Shown here piece by piece: positions 61,293 to 64,000 of a DNA stretch of 64,000 nucleotides. The notes beneath the pieces are model-generated. The model was not told where the DNA came from, did not search any database, and saw nothing but the letters and a program-made list of their open reading frames with translations. A program made the position numbers and the translations under genes. The DNA is from HGM04593 sp045647745. Its GTDB lineage: Bacteria; Bacteroidota; Bacteroidia; Bacteroidales; Bacteroidaceae. The stretch covers positions 1 to 64,000 of the forward strand of contig JAZRMQ010000047.1 of the NCBI GenBank assembly GCA_045647745.1. The letters are read 5' to 3'. Each line of letters starts with the position of its first letter. Within the stretch, counting starts at the first letter, position 1.

Positions 61293-64000
61293 ATGAGATT
61301 TTATAAAAAAGTATTTTCGATATTGTGCGTGCTTTTAGCCTCTGCAGTTAGTGCTGGTGAACGCACCGATACTCTCTTTACTCCCTATAAATTAAACTAT
61401 CTGCCGGCCGGTTCGCCACTGTGGATGGCCGAGCTTGTTAATCCACAAGGTCTCGACTACAACGCTATGGTGGATAGTTTTGAGGTCTATCTGAAAAACA
61501 CTCCGGGAGCGCGTTATAAGTCACGTGACACCAAACAGGTAGTTAATCATTTTCGTCGTTTCCAAAAGGCTTATCTTCCTTTCGTTCAGCCCGATGGTAT
61601 TATTCGTCTGCCCTCGGCTGTCGATTATCACAAGGATATGAAACGTGTTGATGAGGAGGTGAAACACGCCCGTGCAATGCGCCGTAGTTCGGCTAGTCGC
61701 AATGCCGATGCTGCGGTTGAGTGGAGAGTTATATCTCCCATTGTTACATACGATTATATTCATAAGGCTGTCTCTCCGGCGCAGGCCAATATTCAGCGTC
61801 TGAGGGCTTCGCGTTCTCATCCCAATGTGCTTTATTGCGGCTCAGAGACAGGGCTTGTGTTTCGTTCAGATGATAAGGGCGCATCTTGGCGACCTTGCAA
61901 TGGCGGCGAGTGGATGGCCGGCGAGATAACAAGCATTGATGTCAGTGCCACCAATCCTAATCGTGTGCTTGTGGGTGCCGGGGGAGTTTTTTGGATAAGT
62001 GATGATGGCGGTGAGAATTGGGAGAATATCACTCCCGAGAAGAGCACCTACGCTCGCACAAGCGTAGCGCTTTTTCACCCTTCGGACGACAATATAATTC
62101 TTGCCGGTGACCGTGCGCAGTTGTGGCGTTCTACCGATGGTGGCGAGTCGTGGCAGTGGATGCTTGGCGGTATGGTCTTTGATATAAAAATATCGGTGCA
62201 AGCCCCCAATGTGTGCTATGTGGCTATTGAACAGGAGAATACCATTAAAATGTATAAAAGTGTCGATGGCGGTATCTCGTGGAATATGCTTGCTCTCGAT
62301 GGACAGCCGCTTATCAGTGCCCGCATCGGGTTGAGCGAGGCACCAACGGGGGCCGATTATGTCTATCTGTGGGCTTGTCGCAGAAATAATCTCTCGCAAC
62401 CCGGCCCTCTCTATTTTAGTGGTCCGGCATTGCTGTATAAAAGTACCGACGGAGGCGCATCGTTTACAGTTACCGACCCGGTAGAGCAGATGGAAGCTGT
62501 TGATAAAAATGGCGGTCAGGGATATTACGACCTTGTATGCACTGCATCGGCGACAGACCCGGAACTTCTGCTTGTGGGCATAATACAACTTTATCGTTCT
62601 ACCGATGGAGGAAAAACACTTGAAAATATAGGTGGTTACTACGGAAAATTCGACCTTCACTGCGATATGCAGTCTATTCAGACAAATGGTGAGGGTGATA
62701 CGTGGCTCTCTACCGATGGTGGAGTGATATATAGCAACGACTTCTTTGCTACTGATGCGCAACCTAAGCTCAATGGCCTTTATGCATCGGAGATGTGGGG
62801 CTTTGACCAAGGCTGGAACGAGGATGTGATGGTGGGTGGCCGCAACCACAATGGTAATATGTCGCAGATTGACCGCTATAATGGAGTGACTTTGTCGATG
62901 CGAGGCTCGGAGCGTCCAACAGGTTATGTTTTTCTCTCTAATCCACGCAAGATAGCTTTTAGCGACTCCGAAAATGTGATAATGCCCGATGATTGGCGAG
63001 ATGAATTTGTGCCTTTCCTCGATTATTGGACCTACCCCAAAGAGTCGTCGCAGCACGGTTTTTATTTTGAGTTCGACCCACGTTATGCTCAATGCTTCTA
63101 CATTGTGCAGGAAAGTGACCGCGTGGATGCCAATACCCTTTGGCGCACACGCGATGATGGCGCTTCGTTTTCATCGGTATACACATTTGACGACCCTGTA
63201 AATGCAATAGCCGTGTCGCGTTCTAACCCCGATAAAATTGTGGCCTCTACTTGGGGGCGCATATATTGGTCGCTCGATGCCGGCGCAACATTCACAGAGT
63301 ACAATATCCCCGATGAGATGACTTATAGTATCAACTATAAGATTGCTATCCATCCGACAAATGAGGATGAAATTTGGGTGAGTGATGGCAATGCCGGTGG
63401 CTTTTGGCGCACAACGAACAATGGCGAGACGTGGGAGAAATTAGATGATGGCCTCACAATCTTGAATTGGGAGGGTAAAATGGAGGCACATAGTGTCGGA
63501 CGCTTTTTCCTAACTGGTAACGGGAAGAATGCAGCCTATGCAATTGCATCAACAAAGGGCTATTTGAATGAGAGTTATTCTACTACGCGTGGACGTGTTC
63601 TCTATCGTGATGATACAACCGATGGCTGGGTAAATATAAGCAGGGGGCTGCCAAATGTGGTGAACCTCAATCGTATGTTGCCGTTCTACAAAGAGGGGGT
63701 TATACGTCTTGCCACAAACAATGGTGTGTGGGAGCGTGAACTTGTTGATTCACAGTTTAAGCCTATTGCACAGCCAATGATTCTCAATGTAGGCTCGGGA
63801 GACAACACGCAAGGGAACTATCCACGCGAGATACATCTCGACAGTTACAGCATTGTCAATCAAAATGGCGCTGAGTGGCATTGGGAGATAACCCCTGCGC
63901 CTCTTGCGATGAGTGCCGATAATGTGCGTAATCCTGTGATAACGATAGAGCCCGATCAGACTTACAATATATCCCTCACTGTAACAACCCCTGCCGGCAG
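61293..64000 (+). CDS. Secreted BNR/Vps10-type propeller protein (copy B), cut by window end
   Basis: The frame opens at ATG 61293 (MRFYKKVFSILCVLLASAVSAG, a signal peptide ending in AVSAG) and remains open to the last base, giving 902 codons with no stop. It is a paralogue of copy A. The N-terminal helical domain (QVVNHFRRFQKAYLPFVQPDG against QVVNYYRRWMAAYRDYVAPNG) is matched, and Asp-box motifs recur: SDDKGASW, SDDGGENW, STDGGESW, SVDGGISW, STDGGASF, STDGGKTL, SLDAGATF, TTNNGETW. The PKD-like end starts at about 870 (YNISLTVTTPAG) where the window stops; a T9SS tail is expected beyond. 3' partial. Confidence 0.85.
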   Translation, partial: MRFYKKVFSILCVLLASAVSAGERTDTLFTPYKLNYLPAGSPLWMAELVNPQGLDYNAMVDSFEVYLKNTPGARYKSRDTKQVVNHFRRFQKAYLPFVQPDGIIRLPSAVDYHKDMKRVDEEVKHARAMRRSSASRNADAAVEWRVISPIVTYDYIHKAVSPAQANIQRLRASRSHPNVLYCGSETGLVFRSDDKGASWRPCNGGEWMAGEITSIDVSATNPNRVLVGAGGVFWISDDGGENWENITPEKSTYARTSVALFHPSDDNIILAGDRAQLWRSTDGGESWQWMLGGMVFDIKISVQAPNVCYVAIEQENTIKMYKSVDGGISWNMLALDGQPLISARIGLSEAPTGADYVYLWACRRNNLSQPGPLYFSGPALLYKSTDGGASFTVTDPVEQMEAVDKNGGQGYYDLVCTASATDPELLLVGIIQLYRSTDGGKTLENIGGYYGKFDLHCDMQSIQTNGEGDTWLSTDGGVIYSNDFFATDAQPKLNGLYASEMWGFDQGWNEDVMVGGRNHNGNMSQIDRYNGVTLSMRGSERPTGYVFLSNPRKIAFSDSENVIMPDDWRDEFVPFLDYWTYPKESSQHGFYFEFDPRYAQCFYIVQESDRVDANTLWRTRDDGASFSSVYTFDDPVNAIAVSRSNPDKIVASTWGRIYWSLDAGATFTEYNIPDEMTYSINYKIAIHPTNEDEIWVSDGNAGGFWRTTNNGETWEKLDDGLTILNWEGKMEAHSVGRFFLTGNGKNAAYAIASTKGYLNESYSTTRGRVLYRDDTTDGWVNISRGLPNVVNLNRMLPFYKEGVIRLATNNGVWERELVDSQFKPIAQPMILNVGSGDNTQGNYPREIHLDSYSIVNQNGAEWHWEITPAPLAMSADNVRNPVITIEPDQTYNISLTVTTPAG

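Noticed and set aside
61866..63092. 408-codon minus-strand frame near the right end
   Set aside because: The plus strand has a continuous frame from 61293 to the window end with a signal peptide and repeated Asp-box motifs that match its upstream paralogue; the minus frame has no motif.

Overview
This window looks like chromosomal DNA of a Bacteroidales (Bacteroidota) bacterium, probably a gut-type anaerobe. The grounds are: repeated promoters of the phylum type (TAnnTTTG near -7, often with TTTG about 20 bp upstream); a SusC/SusD pair; proteins with type IX secretion (T9SS) C-terminal sorting domains; single-chain PurL of about 1,230 residues; and Bacteroidota-specific families (DUF3822, DUF5683, DUF4843, PKD-like lipoproteins). 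I see no phage, insertion sequence, CRISPR array or rRNA. The one tRNA reads as tRNA-Gln(CUG).

Left part (1-23.8 kb): a 54-residue orphan peptide, a ZIP metal transporter, purL, a split chromate-type (CHR) transporter, uvrA with a coupled AT-rich membrane acyltransferase, a GHL10 lipoprotein with a GNAT enzyme, an ECF-like sigma factor with an orphan gene, a large outer-membrane barrel, DUF456, a HAD phosphatase, a cardiolipin synthase, and the MerR/M23 peptidase pair divergent from alaS.

Middle (23.8-42.5 kb): mostly housekeeping. It holds a RecD/Dda-like helicase; a pilin-like protein, DUF3822 and rsmD operon; a long leftward operon parA-parB-DUF5683-lytic transglycosylase-rel; a secreted GH84 beta-hexosaminidase; surE-lpxB; and rsfS-ftsH-cdsA. 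Chromosome partitioning, murein remodelling and stringent response are thus one apparent transcription unit.

Right part (42.5-64 kb): mostly envelope and secreted functions. A lipoprotein with a nine-residue Cys-rich tandem repeat ahead of a thioredoxin fold is divergent from a TlpA-like oxidoreductase. A four-repeat T9SS cargo follows, then a SusC/SusD/DUF4843/PKD-like operon with no glycan enzymes. That operon converges on an operon of L-serine ammonia-lyase and a prolyl-type S9 peptidase, which makes peptide use a reasonable hypothesis. The window ends in two tandem paralogous BNR/Vps10-type secreted proteins, the second cut by the window edge.

Genes are closely packed and most intergenic gaps hold strong perfect-stem terminators and recognisable promoters, so transcription units can be drawn with fair confidence. 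The least explained items are the Cys-repeat thioredoxin lipoprotein, the 54-residue peptide, the pilin-like/DUF3822 pair, and the structured intergenic sequence after purL.
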